Source of the DNA: Plenodomus lindquistii
Lineage: Eukaryota; Ascomycota; Dothideomycetes; Pleosporales; Leptosphaeriaceae
Reading direction: 5' to 3'
NCBI GenBank assembly: GCA_025504975.1
Contig: JANUWI010000007.1
Span: 372,001 to 436,000, forward strand
Length of the DNA: 64,000 nucleotides
Of the stretch, positions 1 to 11,525 are shown piece after piece. Within the stretch, counting starts at the first letter, position 1. Every line of letters begins with the position of its first letter. A program made the translations under genes and the position numbers. The notes below the pieces were generated by a model that searched no databases, was not told where the DNA came from, and was given only the letters and a program-made list of their open reading frames with translations.

Positions 1-70
1 CGTCATAAGCTTGCTCCCATACGTTGACTAGCAAGCAGGCCAGCACCATGCCAAACAGTCCTCTTTGTGA

Positions 71-1095
71 TTACTGAGCTTTCTTCGTCTGCTCTTCTTT
101 TGGCACGAATCTCTTCCTCACGGCCTTCACCATCTGCGTGAACCAGTAAAAATTCAGAAGACTTAACGCGGTGTTTCCAACCAGATAAACAGAGACTAGC
201 CACATGGGCAAGTCACCCCTGGTGCAACTGCCAGGCGCTCCGTATCCGCCCTCACTCGCGTTTCCTCCGCACTTGATACTCTCCACCAACGACTCCATCA
301 AGCCCGGCGACGGTTGCGAAAGCGCTTTATAGATGTCTGAGTAGATCATGATCGACTGGTATGTACCCCATACAATGCGACAGCCGAAGAAGGTGACAAG
401 CAATGCGATGCCGTTGTAGAGCTGGAGCTTCGAGCCAGTCATGTTCAGTTTATCGCAGAACCAGTGTACGTTGAGAAAGGGCGTAGAAAGTTCGTAGAGG
501 ACGAAAGAGAGGCCGTAATAGTTTCCAAATGGTTTCTACATGCAGAGTCAGTATCGCTCCATAACCACTATCAGACGTCACTTACAAAGCCGATACAGGT
601 CACTGCCAGCGCACCGATCGCATGCAGCAAAGAACTTGGACCGGCGATACTTAGATACTGCATGGAGATTTGTAGATCCCAGAGGAAGTATCCGGCTGCG
701 AATCCTTGAACCATTCCACTCGCTGGGGTATAGCCCCACAGTCTGCCCGTCCAGTCCATCTCGTGTCGCTGTTCGTCTTTGAAGATGACCCATAGCGCGG
801 CACTATTGATGAAGAGCGCTTGGATCATGGACACCCAATGGATATCCCAGTTGAGTCGCGTGCGCTTGTTGAAGCCAGCATACACCTTAGGACACAGTAA
901 TCGCGAGACAGCTGGCGAAAGAACATGGAGGACGAGATGGTAGCCGACGAAGCCCAATAGGATTTCGTGTACATGGTATGGAAGGGTGGTCAAGCCCAGC
1001 TTCTCAGCCCAGGGGGTGCTGAGCTGTACAAGCTGCGATGGTGGGGGTAAGGGATCCCGCATGTTGGGCCTGATGATGTTGTATACTAGCGACAT
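71..1095 (-). CDS. TLC-domain multi-pass membrane protein
   Basis: Two exons (1095-586 and 535-71) joined across a 50-bp GTAAGT...TAG intron give 324 residues. The start at 1095 is chosen because upstream codons lie in the leader and the product then opens MSLVYNIIRP. Hydrophobic stretches recur through the protein (for example LLGFVGYHLVLHVLS, MIQALFINSAALWVIF, GIALLVTFFGC, WLVSVYLVGNTALSLLNFYW), suggesting six or seven membrane segments. The exon junction rebuilds an ELSTPFLNVHWF-type segment typical of TRAM/LAG1/CLN8 (TLC) proteins of the TMEM56/TLCD4 group. Family knowledge points to ER or endomembrane lipid biology, but fungal members are mostly uncharacterised. It lacks the ceramide synthase double-His signature, so I do not call it LAG1. 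It diverges from the CUS2 gene across about 1 kb. Confidence 0.85.
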
Positions 1096-2160
1096 GGTCT
1101 TAGTCTGCAATTCTGCGCAAGATGCGACAAGAGAGGGGAGCAATACACGTTAGACGTCGGATGACATGCTCCGGCTTTATACCAATCTGCTTGGCTGTGG
1201 GCCTTGACTGAACGGGGCAGAGTTTCTCTTGAAGTGTGAGCTGCAGTCGGCCGTAACGTCGCGTGCTTCGGATCTGTCTGCTGCCGCCGGCCACCCAATG
1301 TCTGATCGAAGATGAACATATGCGGGGCTGGCGATCGCTGATGCTGATGCCGATGCCCTGTTGCGCTAGGCGATAGTGCCGGAAGCTTGAGTTGCGCTTG
1401 CGCGTGCACTTGCATCATTCCTCGTCTCTCCCCGTCCTCGACCAACGTTTCAACGTCACGCTTCATCTGCTCTACTCTACATCAACAACACCGACGGCAC
1501 GCCAGCCTCTCTGACTCTCCCCGCATTTCGCCGAGCGCTGTGTAGGTCCCTCCGCGCCCTCCCTCGAGATGGCGTCCCTGGGAGGCATGCCCTTCAGAGA
1601 GACTAACGACGCATGGCGCCCGCAACAGTTCTCCCAGCAGCTGTTGTCGTCGTTCGCAGAGCCCTGAGGCCGGACTCCTGAGCTCCTGAGCTCCTGAGCC
1701 CACCGCAGTGCACTCTTGCCGACTCTCCGACCCTGCTGCCACCGGCGCCGGACAAACCTACCCGCCGACGCGTGTTTGCGACGCGTTGACCGCTCCGGAC
1801 ACCGCCCGACTTTTCTGCCGCTGCCTTCTCGAGCACGTTTGCCGCCCACAGCAAAAACAACATTGCGCCATTGCAGCCTCGACAGCGTGCACACTTTCAC
1901 AATCTGCCAAACAACCGTCGCCCGTCTTGCGAAGGCTCAGAGTTATCCGTCTCCTGGCACAAGCCTCACCACAAGCACGCAACTGTTCCCGCCAAAGTTC
2001 CGGAGTCACCGCAAGATCACAGAACGCATCTCGAGTCGGTTTTTGGCACAGATCCGTTTCGGCTGCTCACGCACCGTCTGTCCAGTCGCGAGAGGTTGCA
2101 TTCTGCTCGCATCTTACGGAAGACTCGGACTTTGCGCCTTGATCCACACCCACCGCAGCC
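1096..2160. other. Divergent intergenic region, no gene seen
   Basis: This is the shared upstream region of the TLC gene (-) and CUS2 (+). The open frames here are GC-rich and Arg/Ser-rich without a domain. A short 9-bp direct repeat (gagctcctg, about three copies) sits near 1674-1700. The last few hundred bases before 2161 are probably the CUS2 leader. Confidence 0.5.
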
Positions 2161-3189
2161 ATGACTAACGAATACCTTGACGACTTCCTTAGTGAGCATG
2201 ACGCTACTGCGGAGACTCCGCTCAACGTCGAGCCCACCGAGCCGCAGGCCAAGAAGCGCAAGGCCGTTCAGGAGCCCGATGTGAGTGGCCGCACGGCTTT
2301 ATTATGCCTCACAGCATACTGACATTACATAGGCCAACAAGAAGGCCAAGGTCCAAGAGAATCGTGCCATCTACGTTACCAATCTGCCGGCCGATACCAC
2401 CATCGAAGAGCTCGAGCAGACTTTCAAGAAGTATGGCATCATTGACCAGGGCACCGATGGTAAGCCTCGCATCAAGATGTATACCGACGACGAGGGCAAC
2501 TTCAATGGTGAGGCCTTGATTGTCTACTTCAGGAAGGACTCTATCGCTCTTGCGATCGACATGATGGACGACTACTGGTTCCGCCTCGAGGATCAGGCTG
2601 CTGGCAAGATTCGCGTCAAGGAAGCCGACTTCTCCTACAAGCGCAACAAGGACAGCGATCAGATTGCTTCCAAGCTCACCCGCAAGGACAAGAAGGCGTC
2701 TGAGCGCAACCGCGCCGACCTCAATCGGTATGTCAAGCCCCGCATTTACACGTTGGGCCATGCTGACAGCCTTGTAGCAAGCTGGCTGAGTGGTCCGATA
2801 ACGAGGAAGAGGTTGCCGAGGTATACGCTCCCAAGAAGAACAAGTGGGCCAAGGTCGTTGTCATGAAGTACGCCTTCACCCTCGAGGAGCTTGAGAGAGA
2901 TGTCGGTGCATATCTAGAAATCAAGGAAGACATCCGTGAAGAGGCCGAGACGTTCGGTCCAGTCACCAACGTCACTCTCTTCGACAAGGAACCCGAGGGC
3001 ATCTGCTCAGTTCGCTTCCGCGAGTTCGATGATGCCGAGAAGTTCTGCGCTCGCATCAATGGCCGCAAGTTCGCTGGCCGGTCTCTCGAGGTCTGGCTTG
3101 CCGAGGACAAGCCCAAGTTCAAGAAGAGTGCTCGTGGGGAGGAGCCAGACTCGGAGGAGGAAGAGAACTTGGCGAAGGTGGCCAAGTAG
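2161..3189 (+). CDS. CUS2: U2 snRNP assembly factor, Cus2/Tat-SF1 family, two RRMs
   Basis: Three exons (2161-2280, 2333-2727, 2778-3189) joined across GTGAGT...TAG and GTATGT...TAG introns give 308 residues, near the size of yeast Cus2 and much shorter than animal Tat-SF1. A short acidic N-terminus with a Lys-rich patch precedes RRM1 (about residues 50-135, starting AIYVTNLP, with a PRIKMYTDDEG RNP-like stretch). A charged linker follows, then RRM2, the UHM-type domain (about 195-290, KWAKVVVMKYAF). This family helps fold U2 snRNA and bridges U2 to SF3b in pre-spliceosome assembly, in the nucleus. The C-terminus is a short acidic tail. The assignment is from family-specific sequence; the individual role is inferred. 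Confidence 0.92.
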
Positions 3190-4295
3190 ACTTGGTGGTT
3201 GGTGGATGGTGTGAGTTGAGATGATTGGTGAGGGATTGATACCCCAGCCCATTTGGGCTTCAGCTATTTCGAGTAGCATATGTAGGCAATGAGATACCAG
3301 CCTAATAATCTCACTTTGATGTCTTCTCGCTGTGTTGACTCGTGGTGCTAACTACGTACACAAACGTGTATCTTCTTGTTATCCCTCTACGAATATTCTT
3401 CTGCTACAACCTGGTCCCATTAAGTGACTCTCTGCTATTACACGTCGCGCTCCTCTACATTAACAAATACCGCGTACACTCTACACTACCCCACACACTA
3501 CCACCCCACGCTACCTTATACCCTGAAGCCCTCATAACACACTATAAACTCACCGCACTCTACCACTCCTCATCTCGTAGTCATCACCAATATACTACAA
3601 TACCCTACGCATTGCCCAATCGCGACTTGTATACATTACACCACACCCAAGTACTTCTACTCTGGAACAAAAAACCAGTGAGACGGTGTAGTCGTGATGA
3701 TATAATATGATAGTAGGATCAGGTTGGTTGGTTGGCTATAATGTCTGGTCTATTGCTGTAAAGTATAGGGTAGTCTACGTGCTGCTTTGTTTGATGTGGG
3801 GTATTGTTGTAGAAACCTGCAAGACTACTCACGCTGTAGGATGCTGAGTGGAGGGTATGAGAAATGCGACTTGATATCTGCTACGGTCTGTTACTTAATT
3901 GATACCGCAGGCTTAGTACGCATTGTAGCCATCACAAGACCCCGAATTTCACTATTGTGAACTAAAACTACCGTATTCACACGTTAGGGACTGCAATATG
4001 TTACATATGTATGAACACATCACGAACATATGCGATACTGTTGGATGTGTCCAAAGTCTTATTCTGCATTCTGAATCTACATCTCTACCCTATACCACCA
4101 TGAAATCATCTCAATACATTCAAAAAAAATCATATACACAATGAAGAAGTCAAACATTAAGTTTTTCCCGCAGTAGGGAAAGAAGGATTCGGAGCACAAT
4201 GCTCACCAGATATCCACATGCAAGAATCAAAGGGTAGAGACGCCATGATGCACCTACGTTTCTCTCGAGCTACCAGCACACGGGCTAATCACCAC
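3190..4295. other. Convergent intergenic region, low complexity
   Basis: This lies between the 3' ends of CUS2 (+) and the Cu-only SOD gene (-). Part of it (about 3340-3650) is rich in C, T and A with many short CAC/CTA runs, and the 123-codon frame there has no domain-like content. I see no gene, RNA or repeat I can support. Confidence 0.5.
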
Positions 4296-5133
4296 CTACA
4301 ACACTATCGCAATGGCAGCGACAAGTAGCGCCACACTGCCGCCAACAAGACTGGCAGCAGCGTTGGTGGACTGCTCAGGCAGAGCCGATGTCGATGAAGT
4401 GGGAGTGACGGGTGAGCCGGTTGCAGACGCAGAGGGAGAGCCGGAGCTGTTGTAGTGGCCTGTCTCGCTGGGCTTGGGGAGGCTGGCGCCGCTAGACGCG
4501 GTGGCGTTTGGGTAGCTGGTGCCGGGCGACTGGTTGGTAAAGTTTGCGCAGCCGATGCGGGTCTTGTTGCTGAGGTGGACGACAAAGGAGAGGTTGCCGA
4601 AGTACGAGGGGTCGGACGTGTTGAGCGAGGAGTAGGGGTCGACATATCTTTGGTCTTGTTAGTCCTCGCGGTCTCCAAAGAATCACTAGTGTGGACTGGA
4701 AAAATACGTACTCTTGCGACCAGGCCTGCGCAGTGATGTTGCCGTACTTGCCGCTCAAGTCGCCGGTCTGGCACGTCTCGGGCTTGCTGGCATCGCAGAT
4801 GGGGACCTCGCCGCGTAGGTAGGGATCGAGGTGAGCGCCGGTGCCAGTGCAGTTGCCATCGCTGGGGACGGGCTTGGCGTGGATGTGGTACATGAAGGGA
4901 CCGCCCTCGGCGGGGAGACCAGAGAGGGAAACGGAGAAGCGGACGCCCTTGCCCCCGTCGGCTGATACGGCAGAGATGGAGCCTTCGAGCGCGCTGTTGG
5001 CCTTCTTGGGGAGCACGCCGACGTAGGTAGCGCCGGCTGGGCTGTCGACGATGAGAGGGGCGGGAGTGACAGCGGACGACTGGGCGCTGACGGCCGCGGC
5101 CATGGCGAAGATGGAGACGGTGTTGAAGAGCAT
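4296..5133 (-). CDS. Secreted GPI-type Cu-only superoxide dismutase (Sod5-like)
   Basis: Exons 5133-4712 and 4647-4296, joined across a 64-bp GTACGT...AG intron, give 257 residues. The start at 5133 places MLFNTVSIFAMAAAVSAQ as a signal peptide; a Met nine codons upstream is possible. The Cu/Zn-SOD fold covers about residues 25-178. Four candidate Cu ligands are visible: H83 and H85 (YHIHAK), H101 (GAHLDP) and H165 (FVVHLSN). R171 (TRIGC) matches the active-site Arg. The His pair of the Zn site is missing; the segment reads PETCQTGDLSGKYG, as in fungal Cu-only SODs such as Candida Sod5. The Ser/Thr/Ala-rich tail ends in a hydrophobic stretch, consistent with a GPI anchor. Likely role: disproportionation of extracellular superoxide at the cell surface. 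Confidence 0.88.
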
Positions 5134-8100
5134 CTTGACGGTGTATGTAGAGTGAAGCAAGAATGTGTTGTGAAGATTAAGATTTTCCTTTGCAGTCGAT
5201 TAGTAGGTGTAGGAGGAGGGAGAGTCGAAGTGAGTAAGACAGAGGAAATGCCGAAGAAGGGCGCGGGGCAATTGTTTATCAAAGACAATGGAAGGCTCGG
5301 TACAATTGAAGCGGTGGAAGGCACGATCAGCGGCTTCCGGAAGTTGTGCAAACACTCAATGGGGCAACGCTCGACGGAGATGGTGATCACACCGCCAGGC
5401 AAGGGAAGGAGCGACCATTCACTTACCAAAACACACGGGAAGTAGATTAGGAACGATGGCGACAACAAGGTGCGTCCAAGGAAAACAGGTCGGCAGAGGA
5501 CGAGAGACAATTGACCAAAGAACAGGAGACAATGGGGCAGACTGCTGCGCAATCAAGGACAATACCCTCTCCAGCCATGCGGGCTGCCGCCATGTACTAT
5601 ATACACTACCAGAGGCACAGCCGCACGGTGGTTGGGCGGGGTGACACCAATACCAGCCAGCGTGCATGCCTGCCCAGCATGCACGCACCCGCCACGAGCC
5701 CGCCTAGACGACTCATTCCAGCAGACTGCACCCCATCTGAACAGCGGCGCTGCAATTGGCCGGATGCGACGCAGGCTGTCAGCGTGACAGCGGGCTAATT
5801 TGAAACCATGTTGTTTGTGTCGATGGACTGACAAAGAATCCCAGAAGCACAGGCCCGCAGCGTTTTGTTTCAAACGCCCAGCCAGCGCTTCGGAGCCCGG
5901 GCGGCCAATCAATGCGGGGGCGGGCCTCAGGCACAAGGCCAGGGCTGAGATGTGTGCTGTAAGCCCTACATACGCCGCGGGGGCTGTACGACAGGTGCTG
6001 GAAACGAGGTGGCTGACTATCCTCGAGAGTGACTCACGAGAATCGCCTGCCGAGTTGCTGCATCGCGGATGCATTCTCGTCGCAGGACATGCTTGCAGAA
6101 AAGACACCAGGGGGCCCGCAACTGCACCATCTGTCAACTGCGACCTCTGACTGTCTCGAATGCCAATAAATCAAGCTTCGACTACTGCAGCGCTAGCAGT
6201 GCGGTACACGTCCAAATTTACCCCAGCATCGCGGCGCTTATGGCCTGTTGGACTTTGGAGACCATTGCGCTGTCCAAAATGGGCTGTACACCAGTCCGTA
6301 ACTGTGCCGTATGAGCCGTCACTGTTTCAGTGGTCAGCCGAAATCGACCCAAACATGCGTTCCTGTGGCTGAGTGTCGCAGGTGCTCGTTGAGGCGCGGA
6401 CCCTTGGGAGGCCGAGGAGTTGTTGGATAGGCAGACTAGGAATGCGGCACGGAACCGGCTGCGAGATTTGAAGGACATGGATGGGAAATGTAAAAAAATT
6501 AGAAGATTGGACATTGGACAAAAAAGGCTGAGCTGGAAGTTTATGACAAGGGACAGAGACAGGGTTGATGCACCTTCATGCCGCAGGTGCGACATAGTCC
6601 ATATGTAGACTAATTTGCCAGATGCTGGGATCGCAGTGTGCAATGTTTCCGAGACGTCAAGACACGGCGGGTTAGAAGTCACTTTGCCGCATGTGCCGGT
6701 GTTGGTGGTACCTATGATGTCGCTTATTCAGTCTCAAGCCTTACACAAAGGTGTCGATGTCCCCATATTGACGCCCAGTGGCATCCTGACGGGTCATACA
6801 TGCAGAGATGTGGCGGGTCCCCCTCAAATCTTCCTTCACTGTGCCTCAATAGCCTTCATTCAGTACCTTGTGGCTGACTCTTGCACGACACCAGCCAACA
6901 ACACTGACAACCCCGCATCCACTAGATCCTAACCAACAGCCTCAACATCTCTGTATGCATCAGGGATCTCCTCGAAGACGAGCTCCTTCTCATCACGTAT
7001 TACCCAGGTACCTTCAGGATTCGAGCATCATAGCTCCAGGAGGTTTGGCCCTTATACTTTAGCGATGATAAGGAGGAGAGCTTTCGCGCGAGACATTGCT
7101 CGTCCTGCGTCATGAGCTAGCGAACGTCCGTTCTTTAGACCCTAGCCAGTCGCTTCAGAGAAGGCTGGTCCAAGGAGAAGCGTTGGCGTGCCACGTGAGC
7201 CGCGAAGTGAGAGGTTGCTAAGTGCTTTGTGTGACTTCGGGTCATAGGTTCGTGCAGCGCCTTTTGGTGGACATAGACATACGCGTCTTCGTGTTGTTTT
7301 CAGGTACTGTATTTCTTCAATACACTGCTGCCTTAGTCTCGGGACCCAGAATGGACAAGAAGGACAACGTCGTCTTGTCGGACTGTTGGATGTCGTTTGT
7401 CGATCATCGAGACTTCGTCCACAATCTGAAGCTCTGTAAGGTGAATACCAGCTCCAGTTGTTCCTGTTGATATATTTCACTGTGCACCAGCTGCAAAGAT
7501 GCCGTAGTAATTTTGCAGTCAAGCTTCGTGGTGTGCCTGGGCACTCCACTGCCCTTCAACGCGCCGCAGCTTCCCAGCTACTTTCTTGCCTTTGTCGCCA
7601 TCGACTTGACTTCGGGATCAAGTGGTCTCATGCTACGACATTGCGTATCCGATATCTCCGCCGTTTAAAGGAGGATGAATGCATTTGTTAGAAGCGACCA
7701 CAGCACCAATTGAGAATTTCGTTCCTGGATGAAGATCTGGCTGGCCAACAGCACGTGCGATGTCAGGATGCGTACACGCGGTGGTCGTGAGTTGATTAAC
7801 GGCAAGTGTTTCTGTGAAGTTCATTCAGGAGAGTGTTTCAATGTGGCGTTTAGGAAGGACATTTACTAATATATCATGTTAGCTGACCATAAGTTCAGGG
7901 ATGCCAAGGATGAACGAGCGCAAACTTGCTCATATACAGTAACACGAACAAAATTATCATTGGCTTTGCACTCCCTCTTGACACCAGTATAGTCTTCTCC
8001 AGAAGATGGCGTGAAGACAATGCCGTGAAGACAATGCCGTGAAGACAATGCCGTGAAGACAATGCCGTGAAGACAATGGTCTACGAGTCTTCTTCGGTCA

Positions 8101-9185
8101 AAAGCTCGTCTCCTGTTCAGTTGGCGAACACGTGTGATGGCTTCCGCACGCAACTTCGACCGGGCGATTTTGAACACAAGGTTATAGACGTTCTACTTGT
8201 GAGTAATCGTGCCTTTCGTGATTGCTTTGAGTTTGGAGTAATCGTAAGGCGTATAGCAGGCATCTATGGATCTTGAAGCTTGATAAAAGAGGTGAAGGTG
8301 TATGAAGTCGGAAATCAAAGTTGGGAATTTGCTCCTCTGCGAAACCATAGGCTTTGAGTGAGCTGTTTCATGTTCGTAAGTAGGCTTATGGTTGTACTTA
8401 TGTGATCAGGTGTAGTGCCTTGTGTGCTTGCTCACTTGGACTCGTCTTGTAGCTGCGAAAACCTCATCGAGTCTACTCTACTACAAAGATGCTGCATTAT
8501 CACAGTTGTACCTTTGATAATAGCAAGCCACTACATTTGCGGAGGTAATCCTAGTAATTCGTAGGCTTTCAAAGGTTTGTGACGGCGTGATTCGCTGCTT
8601 GTTGGTGTGAGTGGAACTGTACAGCGACGACCACTACGCGATTGGCTCGACACACAACGTTACTCAAGCAGAACAGGCTCGCTCTAGCCCAAGAAATAGC
8701 CACGATATTCAGTGATCTGCGGCCATCTCAGGTACCGAAGAGCGTGCTCGATGCGTGGTGGGAGTCGTCGGGTGTGTGAAGCCAATCAGACACGACGTCA
8801 TCCATGTCCGAGTCCGAGATTCGCGTTGCCCTTGCCAACGCATGGCTGGGCGACGAGCCCAACACGGCTGCATCGATCAGATCATGCAGCCGTGCGATTG
8901 ACCTGCTCCATACAATCGTCGCCAGTTCCGCCCGCTAGGAACCGCCGTGTGCTCTTACTTGTAAATTCACCACTGGGCGCATTCACTCACGACACCAAAA
9001 CTGACGATTATTCGCAGTCTAGCAACAGTCAACCACATCACCTGCAGCCAACCCATCGACAGCCAATCCACTGCTCCGGTTCCAAGTCTCACAACGCCAA
9101 CATTCCTCGGCGCGAGCCGCGTACCCTTTCTCCACACCTTGTCCCCCATCGCCGTTGCGACAAAAGACAACAAACAACCTCGAGA
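5134..9185. other. Gene-poor region of about 4 kb
   Basis: No open frame here has convincing protein content. The longest frames are short, Cys/Arg/Ser-rich, and overlap each other on both strands. The only distinct structure is a 14-bp tandem array at 8011-8080. The right end is the promoter and leader of the secreted protein gene at 9186; its frame stays open upstream to 8712, but without a coding look. A decayed transposon is possible, but I could not recognise any reverse transcriptase or transposase motif. Confidence 0.5.
8011..8080. repeat. 14-bp tandem repeat, about 5 copies
   Basis: The unit gtgaagacaatgcc is present four times in a row from 8011 to 8066, followed by a fifth copy that differs in its last two bases (to 8080). 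The copies are otherwise identical, which suggests recent expansion. It lies in the gene-poor stretch upstream of the secreted protein gene at 9186. Confidence 0.95.
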
Positions 9186-10054
9186 ATGCGCCCAGCACTC
9201 GCACCGCTCTTTCTCGCCCCGCTCGCCGCACTCGCTGCGTCAGACCGATTCGCCGCATTTGAGCCTGCCCTCGAACAATTGCCCGCTGCATACAACGAGA
9301 CCGAGGCAATTGGACAAGATGGCGTACTCGAACTGCTCAAGCGTCAGAATGGCAACGCATGCGCCACAAACTACTTCGCCTGTAGCAATCTAGGTGCGCC
9401 GGGGCTGTGCTGTCCGCGGAGTGCCGTTTGCTCTGCCGACCAGCGGGGAGCGGTTGCGTGTTGTCCACAGGGTGTAGCTTGCACGGGTGCGCTTTCAACT
9501 GGTCTTGCGACTGCGTCTGTGAACCCCACTGCGACGACAACGGGCTCTTTCGTCCCTGCGTCTACAACAACTGACCCATTCTCACAAGGAACTGGGGGAG
9601 CGAGTCCTGGCAGCACGGTAGAGGTAAGCCATGCACGAATGGTAGATTGCCGTGATTGATGGTAGTACATACTGACAATCAATAGAACCAATTCTTCCCC
9701 TTCGCATACATAGCCACCACTTACACCAACGCAGCTGCGTGTTCCGCCGCTTATACAGGCTGTCAAAGCGATGCTGCAAAGTGTACGGCTGCTCTAGCCA
9801 GCGGCGCCCAAGGCGTCACCATCAGCGCTCCCAACGGCGGCGCAACCATGACGGCGATTCCAAGCGTAGGTCTGGCGAGCGCCCAGAGCATTTGCTCTAG
9901 TTTGAGTAGGGAGGGCTGCTACGGACTGACGGTGGAGGCGTGCGCGCGCTTCGATGGCGGCAGTGCAGGGAACGCGGCGATGAGGGAACGTTGTGCGGGT
10001 TATTTCATGACGGCCGGTGTGGCGGTTGGTCTTGCGGGGCAGCTGTTACGGTGA
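9186..10054 (+). CDS. Cys-rich secreted protein, probable GPI anchor
   Basis: Two exons (9186-9623 and 9686-10054) joined across GTAAGC...AATAG give 268 residues. The start at 9186 opens MRPALAPLFLAPLAALA, a clear signal peptide, although the frame is open further upstream. After an LLKR segment (possible Kex2-like processing) comes a compact Cys-rich module (about residues 58-105, including NYFACSNLGAPGLCC). A Thr/Ser/Pro-rich linker follows, then a second part with spaced Cys residues (about 146-245), and finally a hydrophobic C-terminus suited to GPI attachment. I recognise the layout from uncharacterised fungal surface proteins, not from a characterised family. It is expected at the wall or plasma membrane. 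Confidence 0.8.
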
Positions 10055-10513
10055 GATGGCTCATGAGATGTTGATGCGTTTTGGGGGTCTTTTTGCAATC
10101 ATTCTTGTGGATAATATGGGGGTGCTTTGGATATATACGCAGGATTCATGACATGATGCCTTGGCATACCTATGTTCATGAGGAGGTCATTTGGACTGAA
10201 AATGAATCATGGTCGTGATCTTGATGAGGTAGTTGCTACTCATATTGGCAGAGTGGCCATTATGCGACTTTTGCGAGCGAATAGACACATTCTTTCTTCC
10301 AGAAATCTCTCTGCCAACGCCCTTGATATTGATTCGCTTTTCCTTCCAGTGAAGCACATGTTAACTCTACAATTCTCTCTCCACAACAAGTGCACTCTCC
10401 TCCTCCTCCAACGCAAATTACAATATAATAAACCAACACCATCCAAATACATCCCTCAGCACACACAAAGAACCCCCCCTCCCTCAAAGGCCTCACACAA
10501 ACCGAACCCCTTA
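10055..10513. other. Convergent intergenic region
   Basis: Short 3'-to-3' spacer between the secreted protein gene (+) and the HIT gene (-). A plus-strand frame running through 10172-10804 is antisense to HIT exon 4 and is Pro/His/Leu-rich. No feature seen. Confidence 0.5.
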
Positions 10514-11525
10514 TCAAAGTTTCGGCCCCCCAACCCCCATCTTCTCCACCTCCTCCCTCAACACCCTCCTCATCTCCCCCGCCATCTTCGACCCATCCTC
10601 ATCGTCCAGATCATCCCTTTGTCCGCGCCCAAACATGGTCCAACTCTTGTTTTTGATCTCGGGCATGCTTGCGGGTCGGGGGATGATGTGGAAGTGTACG
10701 TGGGGGACTACTTGGGCTGCTCTTGCTCCTATGGGGAAGAAGGGATGAGTGAGTGTGGGTGGTTAGATGGACGGGGGGGATGGGGAGGTTGGATATGTAG
10801 GTAGGATGGATGGGTTGAAAGGGAAAAGGCAAAAAAGTGCAAAGTTGGACGTACCGTTATTTTGAACAATGTTGTAATCTGTTACGCCGGTGACTTGGGC
10901 CACTGTGCGGGCTAGAAGGGGTAGCCAGAATCCTGTGGGTGGGTGTTGGTCAGTTGGAGTATGGATGGATGGATGGATGGATGGATAGTGTTTGATTAAG
11001 TACAAGTGAAGTCAGTTCGACTTACCAATCTCTCTGCTCTCTACAGCTCCCATATCCGCAACCTTGACTTTGTGGTTCCTCGTTGTTACCAATAAATGAC
11101 CTATGTTCCACCACAATTAGCAAACACATCTAAACCCATCAATCAACCACCTATTTGTGTTCTACTCTCCACTTCCCCTTCTCCAGCTTCAAACACCCTA
11201 CCTTATCCCTCCAACCCAACCCATCCAACTCCCCCTCCCAAAACCAAACACCCCAAAAGTAAAAGCAAAAGAAACAGGAAAAAAACTCACCACCTGTCAT
11301 AGGCAAAATATCCAAAAAAGCAACAACATCCCTACTCCTCAGCACCACAAAACTACTCGGACTCGTCTTTTCGCAATCGCTCTCCTCATCACTCGGCACA
11401 CAGCGTCCCAACTCTTCCTTTTTACCACCTTGCCATAGTGGTGGTGGACTGGGAAACGGAAATGCGGCTGCGATACTGCAAAACGGGCAGGACTCGGGGG
11501 GGTAGTGGAGATCGGTTTCTTGCAT
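10514..11525 (-). CDS. HIT-family nucleotide hydrolase/transferase
   Basis: Four exons (11525-11291, 11100-11026, 10932-10855, 10728-10514), all joined in phase 1 across GTGAGT, GTAAGT and GTACGT donors, give 200 residues. The N-terminus has a CPFC pair (residues about 12-15), common in HIT proteins as part of a Zn-binding or structural site. The domain runs through FVVLRSRDVVAFLDILPMTGGHLL and ends in the catalytic His triad HVHFHIIPRP (H139, H141, H143). This superfamily hydrolyses nucleoside phosphoramidates or dinucleoside polyphosphates. The substrate is not visible here, and the C-terminal extension after the triad is longer than in HINT. All three introns interrupt Gly codons. Confidence 0.88.
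10961..10986. repeat. ATGG tetranucleotide microsatellite
   Basis: A run of about 6.5 perfect copies of atgg lies inside the second intron of the HIT gene. Useful as a length-variable marker; no other role is suggested. Confidence 0.95.

Noticed and set aside
3342..3710. 122-codon plus-strand frame downstream of CUS2
   Set aside because: Low-complexity Tyr/Leu/His/Thr-rich composition, no domain, and located in a 3' flank.
10172..10804. 210-codon plus-strand frame
   Set aside because: Antisense to exon 4 of the HIT gene and Pro/His-rich; the minus strand has the His triad and good splice sites.
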